Shown in pieces: positions 44,048 through 54,271 of a stretch of DNA of 64,000 nt; positions within the stretch are counted from its first letter, which is position 1, and every line of letters begins with the position of its first letter. The notes under the pieces were generated by a model. It did no database searches. It was not told the origin of the DNA and worked only from the letters and a program-made list of their open reading frames with translations. Made by a program: the position numbers and the translations under genes. The DNA is from Musa acuminata AAA Group (Eukaryota > Streptophyta > Magnoliopsida > Zingiberales > Musaceae), in contig NC_088355.1 in NCBI RefSeq assembly GCF_036884655.1, positions 22,360,501-22,424,500 of the forward strand. The letters are read 5' to 3'.

Positions 44048-44717
44048 GACCCGCCCTCTTCAAATCAGCCTTGTCCTCGAGGCTGATGATTCGTGAATTC
44101 TGGGAATTTGATCTTCAAGTCGTCATAGTTCTCCCAAGTGGCATCTTCTATTGGTAGATTCGCCCACTTTATTAGCACTCCTTTAATGGGTCATCGTCGT
44201 CGAGTCACGATCCGTCGATCAATAATGGCACTTGGCTGGGTCTGGAGTTCTCTTTGGGTAGTCATATTTGGTGGGTGGCTTTGGGCTATCTCCAAGCACC
44301 TATTTAAAACTTTCGTCTGGCTGTTGGTTTGTGGGTGATATGTCGTACTCCTTTTCAATTTAGTACCCTGCATATGGAATAACTTTGTCCAAAATCTGCT
44401 CTTGAAGATGCAAGTTTAATTTGTCACAAGCACAATGCGTCCCTTATAGCATAATTCTTTTGAGTCCCGATTGTAATGAGCCATGGTGCTTAGGGCTTCC
44501 TCCAATTTTTTTATAATCTTACTAGTATCTGAATCTTCCTGCCATTCCATCTTAATATCCTCAAGGAAGTCGCTGGTCGGAAGTGAAACGGTCGAAACTT
44601 CAACTTGCTCGGGTAGCTGCGAAAGCGCATCTGCAAGAACATTCTCTTTCCCCTTTTTGTAAGTAATTTCAAAATCAAATCCAAGAAGTTTTGTTACCCA
44701 TTTTTGCTGCTCAGGGG
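44048..44717 (-). pseudogene. pol: G3 RNase H end, deleted integrase and chromodomain
   Basis: From 44717 down: end of RNase H and connection (KWVTKLLGFDFEITYKKGKE, ADALSQLPEQ), the segment MAHYNRDSKELCYKGRIVL, then directly [19 protein letters not shown]. The zinc finger and the first two integrase acidic residues are missing between those two blocks. [17 protein letters not shown] keeps the third region, but its Glu is Lys. A second joint ([13 protein letters not shown]) removes the GPY/F module and leads to [11 protein letters not shown] and chromodomain words (WANLPIEDATWENYDDLKI). Both joints are shared with G1 (63159-63590). Confidence 0.85.
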
Positions 44718-45239
44718 TGTTGAATCTCGGATTTTGATGATGAAGTCAATTGTCATTTGTTATCTAATCTATGTGTTTGAGATAAGTGTGCAGGATTAAC
44801 TACGATAAGAGTAAGACAAGCAGCAGGTGTTGCGCCGGAGTCAAGATCATGATCACGTTGGGAGTTCGAGAGTTCGACGGAAGTTCGGACGGTCGTCGGA
44901 GGTTCAGCGAGAACAGATCCGAGAAGTCCAGAAGCTTGCCAAGCGAAGCTCGTCGGAACTCGCCAAGTGGATCGTCGCAAAGTCCAGGAGTATGCCGGAT
45001 GTCCGCAGAAGGATCACCGAGGGTTTATCGGATGATCGACGGAAGTTCGCCGGAAACTCGCCGGAAGAAGCGATTGACGCATCGGAGCATAGCTGCAGAA
45101 GTTGTCTTAGAGTTAATCGTAGTTAGCACGATGATTAAGCTTGAAAATGGGAGGTGATCCCATTAGCTTAATCTTGTGGCAATTGGGCCCCTGAAAAGAT
45201 TCAAATTGGGCCGAATGGAGCGAACCATTCGGACCCTGA

Positions 45240-45690
45240 TTGCACCAGGCGGTGCAACCGCCTAGGCCAGGAGGTGCAACCGCCAGGGCTGCGGGACTGG
45301 GCGGTGCAACCGCCCCAGCCAGGCGGTGCAACCGCCCAGGCCATGTCTTCTAGCGGGACTGGGCGGTGCAACCGCCCCAGCCAAGAGGTCCAACCGCCCA
45401 GGGCTCAGTCTTCGAGCTAGACTGGGCGGTGCAACCTCCTCTGTCAAGAGGTAGCACCGCCAGAGCTCAAGTTTCGAGCTCTGGCAGAGAGGTGCATCAG
45501 CCTGAGCTCAGTTTCGAGCTCTGCCAGGTGATGCAACCACCGAGCTCAGTCTTCGAGCTCTGCCAGGCGGTGCAACCACCGAGCTCAGTCTTCGAGCTCT
45601 GGCAGAGAGGTGCAATCGCCTGAGCTCAGTCTTCGAGCTCTGCGAGGCGGTGCCACCTCTCCAGTCAAGAGGTGCAACCGCCTGATCCCG
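45240..45690. repeat. GC-rich dyad array upstream of the P2 TATA box
   Basis: About a dozen units combining GGCGGTGCAACCGCC (a near-palindrome) with GAGCTCAGTCTTCGAGCTC (inverted repeat GAGCT ... AGCTC), spaced about 38-50 bp. The last unit ends about 60 bp before TATAAATA. Corresponding arrays occur at about 4750-5085, 14385-14880, 20590-21060, 22230-22590, 26285-26640, 38870-39220, 52740-53195 and 60740-61060. Packed inverted repeats and CpG-rich stretches in LTRs are a known Sirevirus trait. Confidence 0.85.
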
Positions 45691-45742
45691 GAATTCCGGG
45701 ATTTGATCATTTTGAGCTCCAAATTTGAATTGGGTTGGGGCC

Positions 45743-45750
45743 TATAAATA
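45743..45750 (+). promoter_or_regulatory. TATA box of P2 5' LTR
   Basis: TATAAATA in GGGGCCTATAAATACCCCACC. The element RNA would be expected to start about 25-35 bases downstream, near 45775. Initiation itself is inferred. Confidence 0.78.
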
Positions 45751-46280
45751 CCCCACCCATTCAACACTGAAAGTAGAGAGATCCACACCGAATTCTTGAT
45801 CTTTTCAGTGATTCTAAGAGCTCCAATTTGTGTAAAGTCCTAAAGTTCTCCTCCTTCTGTTCTTTAAGTCTTGAGTTGTAAAGAGAGGAGAGAAAGGATC
45901 TGTAAAGGTTGTCTCCTAAGCCTGTCAAAAGGAGAGAAACTGTAAAAGGGCAGTTAGCCTTCGCCCATTGAAGGAAGGCAGCTAGTTGACGTCGGTGACC
46001 TCGTCGGAGGAGGAAGCCAAAAGTGGAGTAGGTCAAGACTGACCGAACCACTCTAAATCTCTGGTTTGCCTTTACCTTGAGCACTTTTCCATTACTGCAA
46101 ACCTCCTACATTGCTACTGCCCCCTGCTCCTTTACGAACGAGTTTCTAAGCTCTGATCTTTCAGAATCTGCATTCAAACGTAAATCGTGTTTTCGTACGA
46201 TCTTCACACTGCAGTTTATGCTTACATTCTGATTCCATTTATAACTGCAAATTGCTTTCTACGTAAAACGCTTTTTCAGG

Positions 46281-46609
46281 TTCAAAACTGCTTTTAGACG
46301 CAAAACTACATTTAGACGTAAAACTACGTTTAGACGCAAAACTACGTTTAGACGCAAAACTGCGTTTAGACGTAAAACTGCGTTTAGACGTAAAACTGCG
46401 TTTAGACGCAAAACTGCGTTTAGACGTAAAACTGCGTTTAGACGTTAAACTGCGTTTGGACGTAAAACTGAGTTTAGACGCAAACTGCGCTTAGACGCAA
46501 ACTGCGCTTAGACGCAAACTGTGCTTAGACGCAAACTGCGCTTAGACGCAAACTGTGTTTAGACACAAACTGCGCTTAGACGCAAAACTACGCTTAGACG
46601 CAAACTGCA
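46281..46609. repeat. 18-bp tandem array in P2 5' LTR
   Basis: Units of TTTAGACGTAAAACTGCG with 17-bp variants (CTTAGACGCAAACTGCG) toward the end. The 3' LTR array (53781-54147) is longer by about two units and accounts for the whole length difference between LTRs. Confidence 0.9.
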
Positions 46610-46736
46610 CTGTGATTCTGCTTTTATATCGAAACCGTTTTTTATCGGACGAACGCAGCTTTCGTTTTTAAATTGCTGTAAGATTTCCGCTGCACTAATT
46701 CACCCCCCCCCTCTTAGTGCTCTCGATCCTAACAAA

Positions 46737-46748
46737 TGGTATCAGAGC
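46737..46748 (+). promoter_or_regulatory. P2 primer-binding site
   Basis: TGGTATCAGAGC two bases after the LTR end (CCTAACA-AA). Complementary to the 3' end of plant initiator Met-tRNA. Confidence 0.92.
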
Positions 46749-46784
46749 GAGGTTAACTCTCTAAAGGATTAAAACCCAAGAGAG

Positions 46785-48362
46785 ATGGCATTCGCCGGAA
46801 ACCAAGAGGGGCATTCTATTACACGTCCACCCATGTTCAGTGGAACGGACTACACCTACTGGAAGACCCGAATGAGGATCTTTCTTATTTCTATGGATTT
46901 TGAACTGTGGAACCTTGTTGAAAATGGATTTTCAAAGTCTTCTCTTCCAATGATCGATTGGAACGATTTGGAGAAGAAGGCTTTCGCTCTTAATGCAAAG
47001 GCTATGAATGCCTTATTTTGCGCACTTGATAAAAACGAGTTTAATCGTGTTTCAACTTGCGAAACTGCATTTGATATTTGGCACACACTTGAAGTGACCC
47101 ACGAGGGCACAAGTAGAGTGAAAGAGTCAAAAATCAATCTGTTGCTGCATTCTTTTGAACTTTTCCGATTGATACCGAGTGAAATCATTGGCGACATGTT
47201 TACCCGTTTCACGGATGTCGTCAACGGTCTAAAAGGACTCGGAAAAAGTTTTTCAGATTTTGAACTCGTAAATAAAATACTAAGATCCCTTCCTAAAAGT
47301 TGGGATCCTAAAGTCACTGCCATTCAAGAGGCAAAAGATCTGCGCAACTTCCCTCTTGAAGAACTAATCGGGTCATTAATGACCTACGAAATGACTTGCA
47401 AAGCTCATGAAGAGCAAGAAGACATCCTTCCAAAGAACAGGAAGGATATGGCACTTAAAACTTCTGAATGCCACTTGAGAGAAAACTTAAGTGATGAGGA
47501 CTGTGATGATGACTTGGCACTTTTGACAAGAAAGTTTAAGAAATTCCTCAAAAGAAACAAGTTTAAAAACGATGTGAAAAATAAACTTGAACCCAAGAAG
47601 GACCAAGTGATCTGCTACGAATGTAAAAAGCCGGGACAATACAAGAATGATTGTCCCCAAGTCAAAAGAAGAACATCAAAGAAGAAGGCTCTTCAAGCAA
47701 CATGGGATGACTCGAGCGCATCTGAAGAAGAGGAGTCCAACACCGAGCAAGTTGCTCATTACGCCTTAATGGCCATCGGAGAGGAGGTAACGGATTTATT
47801 AGATGCTGATTTATCTTTCGATGAATTATTAAATGCCTTCCATGATTTATTTGATGAATGCAAAGTTATAAATAGAAAATACAAATTGCTAAAAAAGGTA
47901 CATGATAGTCTTACTTGTGATTTTAATAAGTTAAAAATCGAATATCATGATAGTTTAAATTCATGTATAAAATGTCATGATCTAGAAATCTGTCAAAAAG
48001 AAAACTTGCTACTTAAGGACACCTTGAAGAAATTCGAGGTTGGTAGCAAGTCATTAAACATGATCCTTACAAACAAGGGTCATGCTCCCAAAAGAAGTGG
48101 GATTGGATTTGTGAGGAGTCCTCACCAAAATCCAACTACCTTTGTAAAAGGCCCCATCTTACATGTTAGAAGCAAATGCAACTTTTGTTGCAAGTTTGGT
48201 CACAAGACACATTATTGTCCATTCAGGAAATTGAGTCCAAACAAATTGATATGGGTTCCTAAAGGAACCATGACAAATTCTATGCAACATGATAAAAAAT
48301 GTAGATCTATTTGTGAGGAACCCAAAAGCAAATGGGTACCTAAACATCATCCTTTCCTGTAG
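46785..48362 (+). CDS. gag: P2 gag (525 residues, ends at TAG in frame with pol)
   Basis: Starts MAFAGNQEGHSITRPPMFSG, 48 bp after the PBS start. Residues 1-230 are a UBN2-like gag core (YWKTRMRIFLISMDFELW, KAMNALFCALDKNEFNRV, ELVNKILRSLP, EELIGSLMTYEM). Residues 277-290 form a CCHC knuckle CYECKKPGQYKNDC in which the His is Gln (residue 285), so it probably cannot bind zinc. An acidic Ser/Glu run and a predicted coiled coil (about 350-430) follow, then a second, normal knuckle CNFCCKFGHKTHYC. The TAG at 48360 is followed in the same phase by the protease. M1 has TAG at the same codon. Confidence 0.95.
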   Translation: MAFAGNQEGHSITRPPMFSGTDYTYWKTRMRIFLISMDFELWNLVENGFSKSSLPMIDWNDLEKKAFALNAKAMNALFCALDKNEFNRVSTCETAFDIWHTLEVTHEGTSRVKESKINLLLHSFELFRLIPSEIIGDMFTRFTDVVNGLKGLGKSFSDFELVNKILRSLPKSWDPKVTAIQEAKDLRNFPLEELIGSLMTYEMTCKAHEEQEDILPKNRKDMALKTSECHLRENLSDEDCDDDLALLTRKFKKFLKRNKFKNDVKNKLEPKKDQVICYECKKPGQYKNDCPQVKRRTSKKKALQATWDDSSASEEEESNTEQVAHYALMAIGEEVTDLLDADLSFDELLNAFHDLFDECKVINRKYKLLKKVHDSLTCDFNKLKIEYHDSLNSCIKCHDLEICQKENLLLKDTLKKFEVGSKSLNMILTNKGHAPKRSGIGFVRSPHQNPTTFVKGPILHVRSKCNFCCKFGHKTHYCPFRKLSPNKLIWVPKGTMTNSMQHDKKCRSICEEPKSKWVPKHHPFL

Positions 48363-51300
48363 AAAACTAAACCATCGCAAGCTAGGAGCAAGAGATGGTA
48401 CCTTGACAGTGGATGCTCAAGGCATATGACCGGAGATTCATCCCAATTCTCTAAGCTCTCTAGCATAAACGAAGGATATGTCACCTTCGGAGACAACAAC
48501 AAGGGTAAAATCATTGGCAAAGGAACCATAGGTAACAAATCCAACTTTTCTATTGAAGATGTTTTGCTAGTTGATGGTCTAAAACATAACCTCCTAAGCA
48601 TTAGTCAATTATGTGATAAAGGATATATCATCAAATTTGAATCTAATGCTTGCGTCATTGAAAAACCTCGCAAAAACATATCTATGATTGCATTAAAACA
48701 AAATAACGTATACACTATTGACATCGATGATTTATGTAATGAAACATATTTTTCTGCTTTAAATGAGAATGCTTGGATATGGCACAGAAGATTAGGTCAT
48801 GCTAGCATGAAGCTAATCACTCAAATATCATCCAAAGAACTTGTAAGAGGAATTCCTCATATCAAGTTCATCAAAGATAATGTATGTGATGCCTGCCAAT
48901 TAGGTAAACAAATTAAGAGTAGCTTCAAATCTAAAAATCAAGTAAGCACCTCTAGGCCCTTACAATTGATCCATATGGACTTGTTCTGACCCATCTCCAC
49001 ATCAAGCCTAGGAGGTAGCAAATACGCTTTCGTCATCATATATGACTATAGCAGATACACATGGACTTACTTTTTAAAACAGAAAAGTGAATGCCTTAGA
49101 TCTTTTACCAAGTTTTGCAAACTCGTTCAGAATGAGAAAGGTTCTATGATTTCGTCAATTAGAAGTGATCATGGTGGTGAATTTCAAAACCATGATTTCC
49201 AAGAATTTTGTGAACTCAATGGATACAACCATAATTTCTCTACTCCTAGAAACCCTCAACAAAATGGAGTTGTAGAAAGAAAAAATCGAAATTTACAAGA
49301 AATGGCAAGAACCATGTTGAATGAACATAACCTACCCAAATATTTTTGGGCCGAAGCCGTAAATACTGCATGCTATATCTTAAATAGAGTTCTAGTGAGA
49401 CCTCTACTAACCAAAACTCCCTATGAGTTATGGAACAATAAAAAACCCAACGTTTCATATTTCAAAGTCTTTGGGTGTAAGTGTTTTATCTTGAATGAAA
49501 AAGACAACTTAGGAAAATTTGATGCTAAATCCGATGAAGGAATCTTTCTTGGTTATTCTACAGTTTCTAAAGCCTTTCGTATCTTTAATAAAAGAACTCT
49601 AATTATTGAAGAATCCATTCATGTTGTTTTCAATGAGACTTCTGAAATCACGAAAAATGATCTTGACGATGATGTTAATTTTGACTCTTTAAATTTAAAC
49701 GAGACCCCGTCTCCAACTAGCAACTTGGATGCATCCACTTCTCAGATTTCCTTACCCAAGGATTGGAAGTATGTAGATGCTCATCCTAAGGAGCTAATCT
49801 TAGGAGACACATCAAAGGGAGTTCAAACACGATCTTCTCTTAAAACCTTTTGTGCTAATACTGCCTTTCTCTCCCAAATTGAACCCAAATGCGTTGATGA
49901 AGCCATGAAAGATGATTCATGGATTATCGCAATGCAAGATGAATTAAATCAATTTGAGAGAAATGAAGTGTGGAAGCTTGTTCCTAGACCAAATGATCAT
50001 CTAGTTATTGGTACTAAATGGGTCTTCAGAAACAAGCAAAATGAAAATGGTATCATGGTTAGAAACAAGGCTAGATTAGTGGCCAAAGGTTTCAACCAAG
50101 AAGAAGGTATCGATTACGAAGAAACCTTCGCTCCTGTGGCACGATTGGAAGCCATAAGGATGCTCCTTGCCTACGCTAGCAGTAATAATTTTAAGTTGTT
50201 TCAAATGGATGTTAAAAGCGCCTTTCTTAATGGCTTTATTTCCGAAGAAGTCTATGTTGAACAACCTCCTGGATTTGAAAATAATAGTCTCCCTAATCAT
50301 GTGTTTAGATTAACTAAAGCTCTCTATGGTTTAAAACAAGCTCCTAGGGCTTGGTATGAGAGACTTAGTTCTTTTCTTATTGAAAATAATTTCATAAAAG
50401 GCAAGGTTGATACTACATTATTCATCAAGAACTTTGAAAACAATTTTCTCATTGTTCAAGTTTATATTGATGATATTATCTTTGGTTCTACAAATGAATC
50501 TCTTTGTGAATCCTTTGCGAAAACTATGAGTCGTGAATTCGAAATGAGTCTAATGGGAGAGTTAACATTCTTCTTAGGCCTACAAATCAAACAACTAAGC
50601 AATGGCATCTTTATTAGTCAAACCAAATATGCTGTGAGTTTGCTAAAGAAGTTCAAAATGAATAAATCAAAAGCCATTGACACTCCTATGAGCACCTCCA
50701 CTAAGTTAGAAATTGACGAGAATGGAGAAAGCTTCGATCAAAAAACCTATAGGGGTATGATAGGAAGTTTACTTTACCTCACTGCCACCAGACCAGACAT
50801 CATGTTCAGTGTAGGACTTTGTGCTAGATTTCAATCAGACCCTAAGATATCTCATCTCAAAGCAGTCAAAAGAATACTCAGATATCTTAATGGAACTACC
50901 AATCTAGGGTTATGGTACCCAAAATCAGAAAATTTTGAATTAACAGCTTATGCTGATGCGGACTTCGCTGGTTGTAGACTAGACAGAAAAAGCACATCAG
51001 GATCATGTCAATTTTTAGGACATGCCCTTGTATCCTGGTCATCTAAGAAACAAAACTCGGTTGCTCTATCAACAACCGAAGCTGAATACATTGCAGCAAG
51101 TGCATGCTGTGCACAAGTTGTATGGATGAAAAACACTTTAGAAGATTACAAAGTGAATCTTAAAGATATTCCCATTAAATGTGATAACACGAGTGCAATA
51201 TGCTTAACTAAAAATCCTATACAACACTCAAGAACAAAACACATTGATATTAGACATCACTTTATACGAGATCATGTCACTAATCATGATGTAACCATAG

Positions 51301-51413
51301 AGTTTATTGATACCAAACATCAACTAGCTGATATCTTTACAAAACCCCTATGTGAAGAACAATTTGATTACATAAGAAGAGAATTAGGAATGTTGATGTG
51401 TCCGAATACTTAA
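48363..51413 (+). pseudogene. pol: P2 pol: protease, integrase, RT, RNase H, one internal TGA
   Basis: In phase with gag. Protease active site DSGCSRHMTGD (Asp codon at 48405). GAG-pre-integrase and HHCC finger (WHRRLGHASMKLI, CDACQLGKQ). TGA at 48987-48989 replaces the Gly codon after HMDLF; M1 has GGA there. Beyond it the frame stays open to 51413: integrase Asp at 49167 (RSDHGGEF) and Glu at 49275 (NGVVERKNR), RT ([35 protein letters not shown] at 50463-50489) and RNase H ([11 protein letters not shown] near 50944, [22 protein letters not shown]). All catalytic residues are present. A single base change is the only stop, so it is classed as a recent pseudogene. Confidence 0.95.
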
Positions 51414-52218
51414 ACTAGTTAAAATTATTTTTCGGAAGTTATTACTATTACATGCCTTGACAACGCTTGATCAAATAACATGTTGCAAATTATGTGACAA
51501 ATATTTTTAACCAAATGCATGTAAGAAGTTCATTTTTCGGTTTGTATGCTAAAAATGGGATTTTCCTGTACACTCTTATGAAAACTTTTTGAAAACTGAC
51601 TTTCCTCCTTCAAGCAACAAACAATAAAGAGATATTCAAAGAATTATATGTGTCATGACTTCCTTTATGTGCTTGATAATGCTATCATGCTTTTTGTTGA
51701 TGACAAAGGGGGAGAAACATATGAATTGATAAACACTATGTCATAGCTGAACTGCCATAATCATGTCTATGTCATAGTTGCAAATACTTGAGTGATGCTA
51801 TAAACAATGTTATAGTTATGCCATCCTTGCATCACCAAGAGATATGTGAACATGTGCTATAGTTTGCATCATGTCTTGATTTGATATTCTATCTTGTGAA
51901 GTATATACAAACTTGCTAGAAAATCTCAAATGTGTGCATCATGTAAAAGTCCTTCGTAGCTTTATATGATTACATGATGAATAGTTACAAACACTATCAT
52001 ACAAACTTGATGATGTATGTCATGCCTTGACATCATACATCATGATGGGCATCATGATGGGTGCATTGATAAGTTTAACTGATCTAACTTATCAATACGT
52101 CACTTGAATTCTTAGGTCTTGAATTCAAGGTTGACTTATCTCAACTATGGCATATAGATAGGGGGAGTTAAGGACAACTCCTTTATCAATTGATTGTCAT
52201 CATCAAAAAGGGGGAGAT
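51414..52218 (+). other. P2 3' non-coding tract with PPT
   Basis: No env-like frame is present. PPT-like words: GACAAAGGGGGAGAAAC near 51698, ATAGATAGGGGGAGTTA near 52155, and the true PPT AAAAAGGGGGAGAT at 52205-52218. The imperfect hairpin GGAGTTAAGGACAACTCC is at 52164-52181. Multiple PPT copies before the 3' LTR are a described Sirevirus feature. Confidence 0.85.
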
Positions 52219-52253
52219 TGTTGAATCTCGGATTTTGATGATGAAGTCAATTG
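52187..52253. promoter_or_regulatory. Inverted repeat around the PPT/3' LTR junction of P2
   Basis: The left arm 52187-52208 and right arm 52233-52253 are complementary over about 20 positions. The 24-base loop holds the PPT G-run and the first 14 bases of the LTR. Equivalent arms are at M1 5572-5592/5617-5638, M2 15785-15807/15832-15855, P1 31278-31300/31326-31348 and M3 39709-39729/39755-39775. Confidence 0.75.
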
Positions 52254-54271
52254 TCATTTGTTATCTAATCTATGTGTTTGAGATAAGTGTGCAGGATTAA
52301 CTACGATAAGAGTAAGACAAGCAACAGGTGTTGCGCCGGAGTCAAGATCATGATCACGTTGGGAGTTCGAGAGTTCGACGGAAGTTCGGACGGTCGTCGG
52401 AGGTTCAGCGAGAACAGATCCGAGAAGTCCAGAAGCTTGCCAAGCGAAGCTCGTCGGAACTCGCCAAGTGGATCGTCGCAAAGTCCAGGAGTATGCCGGA
52501 TGTCCGTAGAAGGATCACCGAGGGTTTATCGGATGATCGACGGAAGTTCGCCGGAAACTCGCCGGAAGAAGCGATTGACGCATCGGAGCATAGCTGCAGA
52601 AGTTGTCTTAGAGTTAATCGTAGTTAGCACGATGATTAAGCTTGAAAATGGGAGGTGATCCCATTAGCTTAATCTTGGGGCAATTGGGCCCCTGAAAAGA
52701 TTCAAATTGGGCCGAATGGAGCGAACCATTCGGACCCTGATTGCACCAGGCGGTGCAACCGCCTAGGCCAGGAGGTGCAACCGCCAGGGCTGTGGGACTG
52801 GGCGGTGCAACCGCCCCAGCCAGGCGGTGCAACCGCCCAGGCCATGTCTTCCAGCGGGACTGGGCGGTGCAACCGCCCCAGCCAAGAGGTGCAACCGCCC
52901 AGGGCTCAGTCTTCGAGCTAGACTGGGCGGTGCAACCTCCTCTGTCAAGAGGTAGCACCGCCAGAGCTCAAGTTTCGAGCTCTGGCAGAGAGGTGCATCA
53001 GCCTGAGCTCAGTTTCGAGCTCTGCCAGGTGATGCAACCACCGAGCTCAGTCTTCGAGCTCTGCCAGGCGGTGCAACCACCTAGCTCAGTCTTCGAGCTC
53101 TGGCAGAGAGGTGCAATCGCCTGAGCTCAGTCTTCGAGCTCTGCCAGGCGGTGCCACCTCTCCGGTCAAGAGGTGCAACCGCCTGATCCCGGAATTCCGG
53201 GATTTGATCGTTTTGAGCTCCAAATTTGAATTGGGTTGGGGCCTATAAATACCCCACCCATTCAACACTGAAAGTAGAGAGATCCACACCGAATTCTTGA
53301 TCTTTTCAGTGATTCTAAGAGCTCCAATTTGTGTAAAGTCCTAAAGTTCTCCTCCTTCTGTTCTTTAAGTCTTGAGTTGTAAAGAGAGGAGAGAAAGGAT
53401 CTGTAAAGGTTGTCTCCTAAGCCTGTCAAAAGGAGAGAAACTGTAAAAGGGCAGTTAGCCTTCGCCCATTGAAGGAAGGCAGCTAGTTGACGTCGGTGAC
53501 CTCGTCGGAGGAGGAAGCCAAAAGTGGAGTAGGTCAAGACTGACCGAACCACTCTAAATCTCTAGTTTGCCTTTACCTTGAGCACTTTTCCATTACTGCA
53601 AACCTCCTACATTGCTACTGCCCTCTGCTCCTTTACGAACGAGTTTCTAAGCTCTGATCTTTCAGAATCTGCATTCAAACGTAAATCGTGTTTTCGTACG
53701 ATCTTCACACTGCAGTTTACGCTTACATACTGATTCCATTTATAACTGCAAATTGCTTTCTACGTAAAACACTTTTTCAGGTTCAAAACTGCTTTTAGAC
53801 GCAAAACTACATTTAGACGTAAAATTACGTTTAGACGTAAAACTGCGTTTAGATGCAAAACTGCGTTTAGACGTAAAACTGCGTTTAGACGTAAAACTGC
53901 GTTTAGACGCAAAACTGCGTTTAGACGTAAAACTGCGTTTAGACGTAAAACTGCGTTTAGACGTTAAACTGCGTTTGGACGTAAAACTGAGTTTAGACGC
54001 AAACTGCGCTTAGACGCAAACTGCGCTTAGACGCAAACTGTGCTTAGACGCAAACTGCGCTTAGACGCAATCTGTGTTTAGACGCAAACTGCGCTTAGAC
54101 GCAAAACTGCGCTTAGACACAAAACTGCGCTTAGACGCAAACTGCACTGTGATTCTGCTTTTATATCGAAACCGTTTTTTATCGGACGAACGCAGCTTTC
54201 GTTTTTAAATTGCTGTAAGATTTCCGCTGCACTAATTCACCCCCCCCCTCTTAGTGCTCTCGATCCTAACA
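52219..54271 (+). repeat. P2 3' LTR (2053 bp)
   Basis: Same block order as the 5' LTR: GC dyad array 52740-53195, TATAAATA 53244-53251, 18-bp array 53781-54147. Ends CGATCCTAACA against AGGGG. Confidence 0.95.

Larger units (their letters stand above)
44718..46734 (+). repeat. P2 5' LTR
   Basis: TGTTGAATCTCGG to CGATCCTAACA. Order: U3 block with GTGCAGGATTAACTACGAT, GC dyad array (45240-45690), TATAAATA at 45743-45750, conserved leader, 18-bp array (46281-46609), C tract (46704-46711), end. Frames across the GC array and the 18-bp array are repeats, not genes. Confidence 0.95.
44718..54271 (+). mobile_element. P2: nearly intact Sirevirus in G3
   Basis: 9554 bp flanked by AGGGG (44713-44717, 54272-54276). 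5' LTR 44718-46734 (2017 bp), PBS 46737-46748, gag 46785-48362, pol 48363-51413 in the same phase, 3' non-coding 51414-52218 with PPT, 3' LTR 52219-54271 (2053 bp). The only length difference between LTRs is 36 bp in the 18-bp array; about 15 substitutions are seen by eye over the rest, near 1 percent. Defects seen: one TGA in pol and a changed residue in the first zinc knuckle. The G3 sequence joins without loss on both sides. Confidence 0.96.

Noticed and set aside
46737..46748. Possible tRNA gene at the Met-tRNA-like words
   Set aside because: Only the 12-base primer-binding site is present next to LTR ends; no cloverleaf sequence surrounds any of them.
52741..53124. ORFs of 60-130 residues across GC-rich blocks (also 14464-14918, 20780-21154, 45366-45623, 4881-5162)
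   Set aside because: They are translations of the dyad repeat array in LTRs; low-complexity Pro/Ala/Gln-rich products with no family resemblance and opposite-strand equivalents.
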